A DNA stretch of 64,000 bases, taken from the NCBI RefSeq assembly GCF_900106055.1, contig NZ_LT629792.1, positions 2,108,001-2,172,000 of the forward strand, read 5' to 3'. The position numbers and the translations under genes are program-made. Positions 8,810 through 18,237 of this stretch are shown one piece after another (position 1 is the stretch's first letter; each line of letters starts with the position of its first letter). The notes below the pieces were generated by a model. It searched no databases and was not told the DNA's origin. It saw only the letters and a program-made list of their open reading frames with translations. Source of the DNA: Schaalia radingae (GTDB taxonomy: Bacteria; Actinomycetota; Actinomycetes; Actinomycetales; Actinomycetaceae).

Positions 8810-10243
8810 CTATCGCCAGGGCTCGCAGGTGATCTGGGTTCCGGTCTCCATATCCAGACTGCCGCCATCCTGGCCCTGTGCTACGTCGACCGGCACTTCG
8901 CCGCCTGCGATGCCCAGTGTCATATCAACCGTGTCAGATTCCTCCGTCCCCGCTCCGCGCCAAGATAGTTGCATCGCGGCGCTTGCACCTGCAGGAATAT
9001 CCACTCCCCGGTCAAATTCGGCCGCCGAGGCGCGGGGCGAGGCAACAGTGCTCACCGCTAGGTCTGCTCCACTCATCGTGATCTGCAGGTCGGGCACACC
9101 GCTCACAGAGCACGCGGTGTCGCCATTGTTAATCACTGTCAGTATCGCGCCTCGAGCACCCAGCGCTCCCTGCACCGGTCCGAGCTCGGCAGTAAGAGAG
9201 TCCGGGCTGCACAGCGGCTCCACCGCCGGCGTCGCTTCACCTCCAGACTCAGCGACCGCCCCAGATTCAGAGGCCACCGCAGCTCCAGACTCAGCTTCTT
9301 CCGGCGGCACCGAAGACGAAGCAGGTGGAGTCTGATCAATCGGGGTCGACCGGTCAGCCGGTGCAGGCAGAATCATCAGGGCGCTCACACTGACAATCCC
9401 CGCCACCGTGCACACCACCGCCGCGCATCGGGCGATAGGACGCCACGCAGCAGTGGTCGGGTCACCCTCGTCGATGATGATTGCCGAGGATGGAGCACCG
9501 CCTTCATACTCGACGGCAGAGTTTTCGCGAATGCTCTCGTAGGCGGCGGCGCGAGCCAGCAGCATGGCGACAATCCCGATAACAGGAACCGCGAACAGGC
9601 CCGGCCCAGTGAAAAGCAGCGCGATTCCGGAGATGAAGACTGCGATGATCGCTGTGAGCGCGACGGCTCCGCCTGCAATCCAGGCTGGTCGGGTTGTGCG
9701 AGTCTGAATACTGGCCGTGAGGGCGAACACCAACGCGAGCAGCACGCCGGCCACGCCCGCAAATCCAAGTGCCGCGGCGTATCCACCGAAGGCCAGAGCC
9801 AGGCCACCGACTGCCAGGATCGGCGGCGCAACGACGCATAGTGCCACATCAACGATGAGGGAGACCCATTGGCTGGTTGTCCGTGAACGCGTGGGGCTCC
9901 TGCGCGACTGATCCAACAGCTCAGCAGAGCCGCCAGAACGCGGCATCCCCGACCAGCTGCCTGTCAGTTGGCGCGCCAGCGCGACCCACAGCCCGATAAC
10001 GGCAATGATGAGCAGCAGCATCGCGATGAGGTAGCCGTAGGGGAAGGGGTAGTCACGGCACTGCCCGGGGAAGTCATTGCAGTCGAACTGGAGTTCGGGA
10101 CCGGGCATGCGGATGTCCTGTCCTGTGATGACGATCAGTGCGCTCAGTGCGAGGCCGAGGAGCGCTGCGGTGCCCAGCAGGTTGCGTCTGCGCCTGATGG
10201 GGCAGGCCCCTGTTGGTACGCGCCGCCGCCGTGTGCTCTTCAC
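8810..10243 (-). CDS. Multi-pass membrane protein with C-terminal DUF4232-like domain
   Basis: About 477 residues. A short basic N-terminus (KSTRRRR) is followed by several hydrophobic segments. One more transmembrane helix precedes a Ser/Glu/Ala-rich linker. The final 150 residues form an extracellular domain with paired cysteines (PLCSPDSL, TACSVSG) and the pattern of DUF4232, found in actinobacterial lipoproteins. The function is unknown. I set the start at the GTG at 10243. A longer frame from 10306 would begin inside a perfect 14-bp hairpin, which is implausible as a ribosome site. Confidence 0.7.
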   Translation of the reverse strand: MKSTRRRRVPTGACPIRRRRNLLGTAALLGLALSALIVITGQDIRMPGPELQFDCNDFPGQCRDYPFPYGYLIAMLLLIIAVIGLWVALARQLTGSWSGMPRSGGSAELLDQSRRSPTRSRTTSQWVSLIVDVALCVVAPPILAVGGLALAFGGYAAALGFAGVAGVLLALVFALTASIQTRTTRPAWIAGGAVALTAIIAVFISGIALLFTGPGLFAVPVIGIVAMLLARAAAYESIRENSAVEYEGGAPSSAIIIDEGDPTTAAWRPIARCAAVVCTVAGIVSVSALMILPAPADRSTPIDQTPPASSSVPPEEAESGAAVASESGAVAESGGEATPAVEPLCSPDSLTAELGPVQGALGARGAILTVINNGDTACSVSGVPDLQITMSGADLAVSTVASPRASAAEFDRGVDIPAGASAAMQLSWRGAGTEESDTVDMTLGIAGGEVPVDVAQGQDGGSLDMETGTQITCEPWR

Positions 10244-10276
10244 AGTGTCAGTGTGCCACACAGGCGGCACAGCCAA

Positions 10277-10312
10277 CCGGATGTGCCTGTAAGAGATGAC
10301 AGGCACATCCGG
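10277..10312 (-). terminator. Hairpin downstream of the efflux permease gene
   Basis: A perfect 14-bp inverted repeat, CCGGATGTGCCTGT with an 8-nt loop (AAGAGATG). It lies 43 bp past the stop of the MacB-like permease on its strand. No long T run follows, so termination efficiency is uncertain, but its position between two same-strand genes fits a terminator. Confidence 0.7.
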
Positions 10313-10355
10313 CAGGACATGCCACGCGGGCAGGACTGCAGCCTCAGTTCTGGAT

Positions 10356-11573
10356 CTATTGCGAGTTCAGGGCGGCTGTGGGGGGTGTGCGTGCGGCGCG
10401 CACTGCCGGGTACAGGCCGGCGACAGCGCCAATCACCACGGTCACGGCCAGACCTGCGGCCACCACGTACAGCGGCATGACGAACAGCCATCCACTGACA
10501 GTGGCCACGACAGCAGTGATCAATGTGCCGATGATGCAGCCGAGTGCTCCGCCGATACCGGCCAGCAGCAGTGCTTCAGACAGGAACTGGATACGGATGT
10601 GAGCGCGCGTTGCTCCCATGGCCCGACGCAAGCCGATTTCCTGGCGGCGCTCGAGGACTGAAATGATCATCGTGTTGGCAACGCCGATACCGCCGACCAG
10701 CAGAGCAATTGATCCGACGCCGGCCAGCAGCGTCGTGAATGCATGATCGGCAGCGGCTTTCGCACTGAGCGCTTCTGAAGGTCGCGACACTTTGATACCA
10801 CCTGATGCCTGCGGTGAAATGGTCGGTGCCAGGAGGTCACGGATCCGGGCGACCTGGTCATCGGCGCTGCGCTCGTACACTGTGGTGGGATGGTCATCAT
10901 GGCCGTACAGTCGTTGCGCCACTGTGCGACTGATCAGCGCCGCGGAGTCCAGTTCCGGTGCCAGTGGTACCGGTTTGAGGATACCGGCCACCGTGACGAG
11001 CTGGTTGCCCATCCAGATCTGTGTTCCGGGAGTGACAATGCCGAGGCGCTGGGCTGCACTCGCCCCCAAAACGGTTGTCGGATACTGCGCGAGCGCTTCG
11101 TTGAGCCACGTTCCATGCGCCACTTCGCCTGCCACCACGTCCAGCAGTGTCAGATCAGTGGAGACGGTCGCGATCCCACCTGTTTCTTCTGCAGGAATCA
11201 GCGAGCTGCGATAGACCTTGATGTCGGTCAGGGCAGCTGTGCTGGTTGCATCGGTAACACCCGGCAGGAGCGCCACTTTCGCTGCAGCGTCTGGTGGCAG
11301 TGTGGCAGCGGCTCCCGTCATGTCGCTTCCGGCAGTGACTGTCAGCAGATTTGTGCCGAGGGCGTCCAACTGTCGAGTCAGTTGAGCTCTGCTGGAGGTG
11401 GAAATTCCGATCACCGCCACCATTGCTGCGATCCCGATCGCGATGCCCAGTGCTGACAGGAAGGCACGCATCGGGCGTGAGCGCAGCCCCACTGTGCCGA
11501 GCCGCACCGCATCTGATGCCAGAAGCGTTGACGCGGCCGGCGCTGAACGAGTGTGATCAGATGTGTGAGTCAT
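10356..11573 (-). CDS. MacB/FtsX-type ABC transporter permease
   Basis: About 405 residues. One N-terminal helix ([19 protein letters not shown]) is followed by a large extracytoplasmic MacB-type domain and three C-terminal helices starting at [24 protein letters not shown], where the motif [10 protein letters not shown] is diagnostic. Bacterial MacB-like permeases work with a membrane-fusion adaptor to expel peptides or drugs. I place the start at the ATG at 11573 because GGAAGGGAG precedes it. This overlaps the end of the ATPase gene by 17 nt. A reading frame extending further upstream runs through the ATPase gene and is not used. Confidence 0.9.
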   Translation of the reverse strand: MTHTSDHTRSAPAASTLLASDAVRLGTVGLRSRPMRAFLSALGIAIGIAAMVAVIGISTSSRAQLTRQLDALGTNLLTVTAGSDMTGAAATLPPDAAAKVALLPGVTDATSTAALTDIKVYRSSLIPAEETGGIATVSTDLTLLDVVAGEVAHGTWLNEALAQYPTTVLGASAAQRLGIVTPGTQIWMGNQLVTVAGILKPVPLAPELDSAALISRTVAQRLYGHDDHPTTVYERSADDQVARIRDLLAPTISPQASGGIKVSRPSEALSAKAAADHAFTTLLAGVGSIALLVGGIGVANTMIISVLERRQEIGLRRAMGATRAHIRIQFLSEALLLAGIGGALGCIIGTLITAVVATVSGWLFVMPLYVVAAGLAVTVVIGAVAGLYPAVRAARTPPTAALNSQ

Positions 11574-12321
11574 GGTGCTCCCTTCCAGCCACGCCGCCCG
11601 CCGGGCATTCAGTCGAACCGCCTGTCGCGCCGCCCGCCGCACCGTCGGCCGAGTCAGCCACGATCCGTCCGTCACGGATGGCGATTCTGCGCGGCAGGCG
11701 CGCAGCCAGGTCGTTGTCGTGTGTAATGACAACGATGGTTGTGCCCGCCTCATTCAAGTCGTGGAGAAGCTGGACGATTGATTCACCCGAGCGTGAATCC
11801 AGATTGCCTGTCGGCTCGTCTGCCAGCAGCAGCGGCGGTTCAGCGACAACGGCTCGTGCAATCGCCACACGCTGGCGTTCTCCACCTGACATCTGGTGGG
11901 GTCTGTGCTCCAGACGATGCCCCAGTCCGACGCGTTCCAGCGCTGCTCGTGCTCGCTCACGGCGCTGCGAGCGCGCTACGCCCAGGTACAGTAATCCGTC
12001 AGCCACATTGTCCAGTGCGCTCACTCCCGGTGAGAGATGGAACTGTTGAAAGACGAATCCGATCATGCGGGCGCGTACCGCTGACACACCTGCATCATCA
12101 AGTTCACTGACGTTGATTCCATCAATGAGGACCCGTCCCGACGTGGGAGTATCCAGTGTGCCGATCATGTTAAGCAACGTTGTTTTACCTGATCCGCTCG
12201 GTCCGACAATGGCCGTGAATTCGCCGCGATTAATCGTCATGCTCACACCCGCACATGCTTGGACGGGCGGGGAGCCGAACGAACGAGTCACGTCATCCAG
12301 TTGCACCAATGCGTCGGTCAT
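11557..12321 (-). CDS. ABC transporter ATP-binding protein (LolD/MacB family)
   Basis: A 254-residue ATPase with Walker [13 protein letters not shown], signature [14 protein letters not shown], Walker [13 protein letters not shown] and an H-loop in VVITHD. The GNLD sequence after Walker B is typical of the LolD/FtsE/MacB branch. It partners the permease encoded downstream and overlaps the adaptor gene by 4 nt upstream. A low-complexity Gly/Ala tail of about 30 residues extends beyond the usual end. Confidence 0.93.
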   Translation of the reverse strand: MTDALVQLDDVTRSFGSPPVQACAGVSMTINRGEFTAIVGPSGSGKTTLLNMIGTLDTPTSGRVLIDGINVSELDDAGVSAVRARMIGFVFQQFHLSPGVSALDNVADGLLYLGVARSQRRERARAALERVGLGHRLEHRPHQMSGGERQRVAIARAVVAEPPLLLADEPTGNLDSRSGESIVQLLHDLNEAGTTIVVITHDNDLAARLPRRIAIRDGRIVADSADGAAGGATGGSTECPAGGVAGREHHDSHI

Positions 12322-13481
12322 CGTGATGGCACCACCACGTGCTGACCTTCGGCAAGGTCGTCTCCGGATACTTCCACGCGTCCGGCTGAAAACAGTCCCG
12401 TTTCAACAGGTATCTGTGAAAATGAGCCGTCCTCGCGTGCGATTTCCACGCCGAACTGTGTCGGTGTCAGGGCAAGCAGGGCGTTGACTGGAACGGTCAG
12501 CACGTTTTCGCGGGTTTGGGACGGTAGCGCAACTGTCACGGATGCTTCCTGGAGCGTTGATGTGGCTTCCGGGTCGGAGGGGGTCACGGTGATGGGAAGG
12601 ATGCGTTCCTTGTTTCCCGCAGCCGGGCCTGCCTGGTTTGCCTGTGAGCCCTGCCCGTCGGCCTGGCTGTCCTGACCGTTTCCAGCGCCACGCTCAACCG
12701 GGGTGCCAACTGAGCTGATGGTGCCCGGCGTTGTTGACCCGTCGGGAAGCTGAATCGTCACCTCGCGGCCCTTTTCAGCCAGGTCCTGCTGTGCGAGCGA
12801 GACGTTCGCATCCACGACCTGTTGCATGGAGGACACGCTGAAAAGGCTGGTGTCCAGCGTGACTCGATCTCCCACACGGGTAGACAGTGTTCCGACGCGC
12901 AGGTCAGCTGGCGCAAAAATGATTCGTCCCAGCTGCAGGCGACCACTACGTGTCAGTCCGACTGCGTCCTGCCAGTTCCTGATCGCACTGATCGTCTGCG
13001 CATCGAAGCGCTCATCTGGCTCATCGGCAAAATAGCCCAGATCCTTGAGGGACTGTTCGAGCTGCTGAACGTCCTGCCCGTTACTCATACCGTCTTCAAA
13101 GTCACGCCACGCAGGGGTGGCACCGCGCATGAGGTAGGCCGGGTCGTCACCTACCTGGTACAGCTGTGCACCGGCGCTGATTTGAGTGCCCGGTTCAGGC
13201 AGCTGTGTCACGATTCCGTCGAATCCGGCACGAAGCTGGTGCGAATCAGCGTAATGTAACGTGCCGGCAACATTCACACTGCCATGCAGATCCTCGCGCA
13301 CAACGGGTTCGGTGGCAATTGCAGAGCCTGCCTGCCCCGTTGCACCGCTCTGACCCGATTGTGCGGCATTGGCCTGCCCGCCGTGCCTGAGCCAGATGGC
13401 ACTTGCCACCACCAGCGTCACAATCAGGATTGCCGCTATGCCGAGGACGACAAGCGTGCGCCGCTTCGTCATAGCTTTCAC
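12318..13481 (-). CDS. Efflux adaptor (HlyD-like) with peptidoglycan-binding domain
   Basis: A 387-residue secreted or anchored protein with an N-terminal transmembrane helix after [10 protein letters not shown] lipoyl/barrel-sandwich half-motif follows, then a PG_binding_1-like stretch ([14 protein letters not shown], then [11 protein letters not shown]) and a C-terminal beta-barrel region. This architecture (adaptor plus peptidoglycan-binding domain) is common in Gram-positive MacA-like adaptors. It should bridge the permease and the cell wall. The GTG start has GGAG at a good distance. The upstream lipoprotein stop overlaps it (GTGA). Confidence 0.88.
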   Translation of the reverse strand: MKAMTKRRTLVVLGIAAILIVTLVVASAIWLRHGGQANAAQSGQSGATGQAGSAIATEPVVREDLHGSVNVAGTLHYADSHQLRAGFDGIVTQLPEPGTQISAGAQLYQVGDDPAYLMRGATPAWRDFEDGMSNGQDVQQLEQSLKDLGYFADEPDERFDAQTISAIRNWQDAVGLTRSGRLQLGRIIFAPADLRVGTLSTRVGDRVTLDTSLFSVSSMQQVVDANVSLAQQDLAEKGREVTIQLPDGSTTPGTISSVGTPVERGAGNGQDSQADGQGSQANQAGPAAGNKERILPITVTPSDPEATSTLQEASVTVALPSQTRENVLTVPVNALLALTPTQFGVEIAREDGSFSQIPVETGLFSAGRVEVSGDDLAEGQHVVVPSR

Positions 13482-14077
13482 TTGGTGTTCTCCGTCCCGG
13501 TGTTGGAGGCATTGGCCGCATCAGCCTTGTCGAAGCATTGAGAAATGGCTGCTGGCGGCACGTCGTTGAGTCGGATTCCCTGGCCTCGCACTGGATCTTC
13601 CACGTGATAGCCGTCCTGGCGCAGGCATTGAGCGACACGCACAAGCCGATCGAATTCTTGGTCAGTCATTTCACTGTCCGCACCTGCCGTTGGGCTGTCA
13701 CCGACTTTTTCCCAGCAGCCCTGCACGGCGGTGTTCCACGCGTTCGCATCGACACCAAAATCTTCGCCCGGGCCGTAATTTTGAAGGTCGTCGGGCACAT
13801 TCACACCGGCTTCGCGCATACAGGCAGCGAATTTGAGATTGTATTCTTCCACAGCTTTGGTCTCTGACTCTGATGCGCCAGCGCCCTTGCCCGCAGCGTT
13901 GCTGTCCGATCCGGCTGCGTCGCTTCCGACCGGCATATTGCTCGAACAGCCTGCAAGCGTGACCAGGCTCATCAGCGCAGCTCCAGTCACCGCGCGCGCC
14001 CTGAAAGCTTTCAGCACGCCTCCAACTGAACTCTCTGCCGTCACGTTCGAAGCCCTACCATGTATGCGCAGTTGCAT
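13478..14077 (-). CDS. Putative lipoprotein, first gene of the efflux operon
   Basis: About 199 residues. The N-terminal signal ends in a lipobox LVTLAGC, followed by a Ser/Ala/Gly-rich linker. The mature part has two similar segments, LKFAACMREAGVNVPD and VRVAQCLRQDGYHVED. These Cys-containing repeats suggest an internal duplication (FAxCMRxxGxxVPD-type motif common in actinobacterial lipoproteins). The ATG at 14077 has GGAGG 9 nt upstream. An in-frame TTG at 14083 is too close. It heads the four-gene operon transcribed away from the two-component system and may deliver or sense the efflux substrate (inference). Confidence 0.82.
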   Translation of the reverse strand: MQLRIHGRASNVTAESSVGGVLKAFRARAVTGAALMSLVTLAGCSSNMPVGSDAAGSDSNAAGKGAGASESETKAVEEYNLKFAACMREAGVNVPDDLQNYGPGEDFGVDANAWNTAVQGCWEKVGDSPTAGADSEMTDQEFDRLVRVAQCLRQDGYHVEDPVRGQGIRLNDVPPAAISQCFDKADAANASNTGTENTK

Positions 14078-14292
14078 CGTCAATTTCCTCCACGTATTTG
14101 GTCCTGCAGTTTGCGCGAGGTACCCGGATCAGTACTCCACGCGTCTGAAGAGATTTAAACGCATCATGCGTTGCCGTAGCGTTGCGGTTTTTGTTTATGT
14201 TTTGCTAACACTGACATCGTTAAGATGTCGCCAGCGGAAGGGGCTCAACTGAGTCGCCCTCGTCAAGAGGAATGAATGAAAGGTACACCACT

Positions 14293-14961
14293 ATGAAGGT
14301 CCTCATCGCCGAGGATGAAGAATATCTCGCACAGGCAATCGCCCAGGGGCTGAGGCGCGAAGCAATGGTTGTTGACGTGACTTTCGATGGCGATGACGCG
14401 CTGGAGATGGTGCGTTGTTCTTCCTACGACGCGATAGTTCTGGATCGTGATTTGCCGGGAACTCATGGTGACGAGGTGTGCAGGATTCTCGCGCACCACT
14501 ACCCTGAGGTGCGCATCCTGATGCTCACTGCCGCCCGCACGCTCAACGCACGCGTCACGGGGTTCGAACTGGGAGCTGACGACTATCTGGTCAAACCGTT
14601 TGAGTTCCCGGAGCTGGTTGCCAGACTGCGAGCTCTCGGCCGCCGCTCTCAACCGGCACGAGAACCTGTCCTTGAATCGTGCAGAGTGCGTCTGGACCCG
14701 TTCCGTCGCGAAGTCTACCGCGATGGACGCTTCGTCCGTCTGAGCCCCAAGGAGTTCGCGGTTCTGGAATTGCTGATGGAGGCTGACGGCGGGGTCCTCA
14801 GCCAGGAAACGCTGCTGGAGCGCGCATGGGACGCGAACGCTGATCCCTTCACCAATTCGATTCGCGTCACTATTTCACATCTGCGTCAGCGGCTCGGCTC
14901 CCCCTGGGTTATCCAAACCGTGCCGGGCGCAGGATATCGCTTTGGGGAGGCAGACAGATGA
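14293..14961 (+). CDS. Response regulator, OmpR/PhoB family
   Basis: A 222-residue regulator. The receiver has the acidic pair in IAEDEE, phospho-acceptor Asp51 in VLDRDLPG, Thr in LTAA and Lys in YLVKPFEF. The C-terminal winged helix ends with the typical TVPGAGYRFG. The ATG of MKVLIAEDE is preferred over an in-frame ATG at 14272 because family members start here and AAAGG lies upstream. It is divergent from the efflux operon and is the likely controller of that operon. The upstream region carries one copy of the GTCGCCCTCGTCA motif (14253-14265). Confidence 0.93.
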   Translation: MKVLIAEDEEYLAQAIAQGLRREAMVVDVTFDGDDALEMVRCSSYDAIVLDRDLPGTHGDEVCRILAHHYPEVRILMLTAARTLNARVTGFELGADDYLVKPFEFPELVARLRALGRRSQPAREPVLESCRVRLDPFRREVYRDGRFVRLSPKEFAVLELLMEADGGVLSQETLLERAWDANADPFTNSIRVTISHLRQRLGSPWVIQTVPGAGYRFGEADR

Positions 14962-16157
14962 CGAGGACACCGCGCGGGGAACGCCGCCTGACCCTGAGAA
15001 TGCGCCTGACCTTGTCCTATGCGGGACTGGTGGGCGGTGTGGGCCTGGTGATGATTGGCCTGGTGTACGCCTATATGCGCCTGGTGCCGATGCGACTGAA
15101 CACCACGTTCGCTCCTCCCGCGCCTGACGGGCAAAGCGCCAGTTTTGACCTGGTGATCCCAGTGGCCCGCTCCATGCTCAACACCATGCTGGTCACGTCG
15201 CTTCTGGTTCTGACGATTCTGACGCTTCTTTCCGGCCTAGTCGGGTGGATCGTGGCGGGACGCGTGATGGCGCCGCTGGTTGACATGAAGAAAGCCGCTG
15301 CTCTGGCAACATCAGGCGATTACAGTTACCGCCTGAACCTGAAGGGACCGGATGATGAGGTGCGCGAGCTGGGCGTTATGTTCGACGCGATGCTTGATTC
15401 GGTCGATCAGTCGCTCCGTTCTCAACAGCAGTTCGCAGCCAATGCGTCGCATGAGCTGCGTACTCCTCTTGCCACGACTCAGACAATGATTGATGTGACG
15501 CTGTCTGATCCGGATGCGACCACTCAGGAACTGCGGGACCTTCTGCGACGGGTACGCGAAACCAATCACGCCAACGCTCAGACTGTGGATGCGCTGCTGG
15601 ATCTGTCGGCAGCTCAAGGCGGGATGCTGGCGCGCGAAGAGGTGGATCTAGCCGAAATTGTTCGCCACGCCATCCATGAAGTTGAATCTCCGGCGAAAGA
15701 CCATGGTATAGCCATCCATATGAGCATCACTCCCGCTGCAGTTACTGGAGATCAGGTGCTGCTGCGCCAGGCGGTCTCGAACCTGCTGCGCAACGCCGTC
15801 ACCTACAACCTGGCGGATGGATCTGTGAACGTCACCCTGCAGGTACACCATTCGCCTTATGCCAGTGCTTCCTGCGCAGTGCTGAACGTGACCAACACCG
15901 GCCCCCTCGTCGATGCTGATACCGTCAGCTCACTGTGTGAGCCTTTCGTGCGTGGATCCAGACGTACAGCCGGTACCACGCGCGGACATGGCCTGGGACT
16001 CGCAATCGTGCAGGCTGTCGCTCAAGCTCACCGCGGCACAGTCACTATTTCCGCACTCGACGAGGGTGGTCTGAGCGTGACACTCACCGTTCCTGCAACA
16101 GTGCGCATTGCCAGCCGTTCAGTGGATGCGACACGGGCTACGCCCAGCACCACGTGA
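14958..16157 (+). CDS. Sensor histidine kinase (HAMP-HisKA-HATPase)
   Basis: A 399-residue kinase with transmembrane helices around residues 18-40 and 72-100, separated by a short extracytoplasmic loop. A HAMP linker follows, then His165 in NASHELRTPLA, an N-box (NLLRNAVTYN) and the GHGLGLAIV G-box. It overlaps the regulator gene by 4 nt (ATGA). The small sensor loop suggests detection of membrane-associated cues or partner proteins, for example the efflux pump. The last 20 residues are low complexity. Confidence 0.93.
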   Translation: MTRTPRGERRLTLRMRLTLSYAGLVGGVGLVMIGLVYAYMRLVPMRLNTTFAPPAPDGQSASFDLVIPVARSMLNTMLVTSLLVLTILTLLSGLVGWIVAGRVMAPLVDMKKAAALATSGDYSYRLNLKGPDDEVRELGVMFDAMLDSVDQSLRSQQQFAANASHELRTPLATTQTMIDVTLSDPDATTQELRDLLRRVRETNHANAQTVDALLDLSAAQGGMLAREEVDLAEIVRHAIHEVESPAKDHGIAIHMSITPAAVTGDQVLLRQAVSNLLRNAVTYNLADGSVNVTLQVHHSPYASASCAVLNVTNTGPLVDADTVSSLCEPFVRGSRRTAGTTRGHGLGLAIVQAVAQAHRGTVTISALDEGGLSVTLTVPATVRIASRSVDATRATPSTT

Positions 16158-16230
16158 AGACGTCCGGCCCCAGACAGTGATCCCGGTCAGTATTGCCACC
16201 CCAGAGATATGGCGGGCAGCTCAGCAAAGA

Positions 16231-16257
16231 CCTGCGGCCTCACGTGGAGGCCGCAGG
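16231..16257. terminator. Hairpin between convergent genes
   Basis: A perfect 11-bp stem, CCTGCGGCCTC/GAGGCCGCAGG, with a 5-nt loop, sits between the kinase (plus strand) and the 16263 gene (minus strand). It could terminate transcription from both sides, although no T run is present. Confidence 0.75.
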
Positions 16258-16262
16258 ATCGA

Positions 16263-16988
16263 TCAGGCGAACAGGTAGGGGTTGATCATCTGCCACGCGA
16301 GCGGCGATGTCAGCCCTGCCAACTCCACTTCCGGTTCATCGGCCTTGGTGCCGTCCATCGCGTACAGGCACGTCGGAGTACTCAGGAAGAGCAGGGATCC
16401 AGCGGGCGCCATCTGCTCGTCGACCGCGGCGAAAATGTCGAACACATTCATCGCCCAGGTTCCCTCAAGACCGGCCTTGCCAAATCCTGTGTCGTCGTGA
16501 TCTCGGCATTCACTGGCGATGACGCGTTGCAGCTGATCGACATCACCTTGGTGTGCCAGACGAATGACGTCGGAGGGCAGGTGAAGTGGGCCGTCGAAAA
16601 CATTCATGTGCGGCCCGAAAACCAGCCAACGCAGAATCAGTGAGGGAACTTCTTCCGGGTCGGAGCGGAACAGGTTCATCGAGTCACCCTCGGGCACGAT
16701 CCACGTGACGTCCGTTGAAGAAATCCACACGGTGAGGGTGATCCGTTTGACGTCTTCCGACGGTGCGATGCGGGTCAGTTGAATCATGTGGGAACGCTGG
16801 AACAGGCCGGCGAAGAGGCGTTCGGCACCGTCCGTCAGGGATTCCTCATCGCTGATGAATCCCATGTCGACCAGATTCTTCCAGCCGTCTGAATTCGTGT
16901 CAGCTTTGCCGTCCAGCAAATCGGTTAGGGCTTCCCAGTCGGCCTCGTTGAGAATTGCAGCTGATTCTTCAGGGTTAAAACGGCTCAT
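16263..16988 (-). CDS. EspG-like chaperone candidate, last gene of a type VII-like cassette
   Basis: A 241-residue soluble protein with no signal or membrane segment. The order of elements resembles the ESX-associated EspG fold: an N-terminal helical region (LNEADWEALTDLL), a GFI/ESL region, a central strand-rich part with two strands ending TVWISSTDVTWIVP, and a C-terminal mixed part. EspG proteins bind secretion substrates in the cytoplasm. This assignment is pattern-based and not certain. The ATG overlaps the preceding stop (ATGA), with GAGGA upstream, so it belongs to the five-gene cassette. Without that context it would be a plain hypothetical protein. Confidence 0.6.
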   Translation of the reverse strand: MSRFNPEESAAILNEADWEALTDLLDGKADTNSDGWKNLVDMGFISDEESLTDGAERLFAGLFQRSHMIQLTRIAPSEDVKRITLTVWISSTDVTWIVPEGDSMNLFRSDPEEVPSLILRWLVFGPHMNVFDGPLHLPSDVIRLAHQGDVDQLQRVIASECRDHDDTGFGKAGLEGTWAMNVFDIFAAVDEQMAPAGSLLFLSTPTCLYAMDGTKADEPEVELAGLTSPLAWQMINPYLFA

Positions 16989-17491
16989 TGTGGGTTCCTC
17001 AAGCTATTCGACATTTCAACAAACGTGTCGTACATCGGGTCAAATTCGCGTGTCGCGCATGTCAGGGTGGCGGTCAGTCCGGCCTCGCCGTTCACCCACA
17101 GCCACTGGCACGACGACACGGACAGATCTTCCATCATGTAGACCCCCATGCGGGCTACACCATTGAGGTGTTCGTTTTCCCATGCTGCGTTTTCCAGCAC
17201 CAGGAATCCGGGGATAGATTCGACGAGTTGACGCAACGTGCCGTCGTACCAGTCGATCGGATCGTCCGAGCCGGTCGCGGCTTTCGTCACGACGAGGCTG
17301 GGGCGGAACCCTGATGCAGCTTCAGGACCAAGTGCGATCAGCGGAAAAGTGCTCTCAACTTCCTGGAGCATCTGCTGAGTCGGGCCTTCTTCCGGCACTT
17401 GCTGGGTGAATTGCACTTTTTCTTCAGTGCTGAGTTCTTCCCAGTCTGCGGGAAGAGTGACGAACTCAGCGTCACTACTCGTTGGACTCAT
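16985..17491 (-). CDS. Mog1/PsbP-like (LpqN/DcrB-type) accessory protein
   Basis: A 168-residue protein without signal peptide. It starts FVTLPADWEEL and has a central FRPSLVVTKA strand. It ends LTATLTCATREFD followed by a helix and SLRNPQ. This layout is that of the Mog1/PsbP-like fold seen in LpqN-family and DUF1795/DcrB proteins. DUF1795-type proteins (Eag) chaperone glycine-zipper effectors of type VI systems, so its presence beside a glycine-zipper protein is suggestive. The real start is the ATG at 17491, after GGAGG. It is fused in a TGATG overlap to the membrane protein gene and overlaps the next gene by 4 nt. The function is inferred. Confidence 0.6.
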   Translation of the reverse strand: MSPTSSDAEFVTLPADWEELSTEEKVQFTQQVPEEGPTQQMLQEVESTFPLIALGPEAASGFRPSLVVTKAATGSDDPIDWYDGTLRQLVESIPGFLVLENAAWENEHLNGVARMGVYMMEDLSVSSCQWLWVNGEAGLTATLTCATREFDPMYDTFVEMSNSLRNPQ

Positions 17492-18039
17492 CAAAATCCT
17501 CCATCGCTTCGGTGGTTATTGTCGGACTTAAATTCTTGATGTTCGGGCTGGGTCAGGCGGGTCGGATCACTGTGGGAAGTAGTCGGATCACTGTGGGAAG
17601 GCGGGAGGATACCTTCAGCAAGATGACGATCGGCCGGGTACGAGCCCGGATCGACCTGAGTCAGGGCTTGCTGCTGACGTTTTTCCAACCGCTTCTCCGG
17701 ATACATCGCGTCAGGCAAACGGAAGGGGATCACTGATATCAGCGCGACAACCATACAGGCCATTGCAACGATGACGATGATACGCATTCCCTGTTTGCTC
17801 ATCCCCAGTGTTCCAGCAGTAAATGCGACTCCGAAAAGCAGGAACGCCAGACCGATGGCAGGAGTGGTGAGTGCTTCGGAGTTTTTCCACCATCCGAAGA
17901 TGTTCCCAACTGAGCGAGCGAGTTTTCCGAGCGTGGAGTCTGAAAACATCGCAAGAGCCCATTGAGCCAGGATGAGGCCTCCAAACAGGAATGCCAGTGT
18001 GATCATCCAGAAGGTATCACTACTCGAAAAATCATCCAT
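17491..18039 (-). CDS. Small polytopic membrane protein (candidate immunity protein)
   Basis: About 182 residues with four hydrophobic segments in the first 115 residues (from FWMITLAFLFGGLILAQW to ACMVVALISVIPF). A charged cytoplasmic-looking tail contains a short repeat (SHSDPT twice). No known family was recognised. The ATG at 18039 has GAGGA at a correct distance. The ATG at 18051 is too close to its GAGG. It lies directly downstream of the glycine-zipper gene and is coupled to the next gene. If the zipper protein is a membrane-active toxin, a polytopic partner like this is a natural immunity candidate, but this is only inference. Confidence 0.6.
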   Translation of the reverse strand: MDDFSSSDTFWMITLAFLFGGLILAQWALAMFSDSTLGKLARSVGNIFGWWKNSEALTTPAIGLAFLLFGVAFTAGTLGMSKQGMRIIVIVAMACMVVALISVIPFRLPDAMYPEKRLEKRQQQALTQVDPGSYPADRHLAEGILPPSHSDPTTSHSDPTRLTQPEHQEFKSDNNHRSDGGF

Positions 18040-18237
18040 CGATTTCCTCATCCTCAGCTACAGAGCCTGTACTGCCGTGGCTGGAACAGCGGCGGGGCAA
18101 CGCGCGAAGTGGTTTCGCCGTCAGTCCGCAGCCACATCCAAATCCTCGGCTCTTGTCAGATTACCTTGAGGTCACTACGCCTAGCAGCGTTAATCACCAT
18201 GCACAACACTCACACATCAGTATCGGTCTTGCTGGCG

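Noticed and set aside
10244-10306. N-terminal extension of the DUF4232-like membrane protein
   Set aside because: The upstream start is inside a perfect hairpin terminator and gives a non-signal N-terminus.
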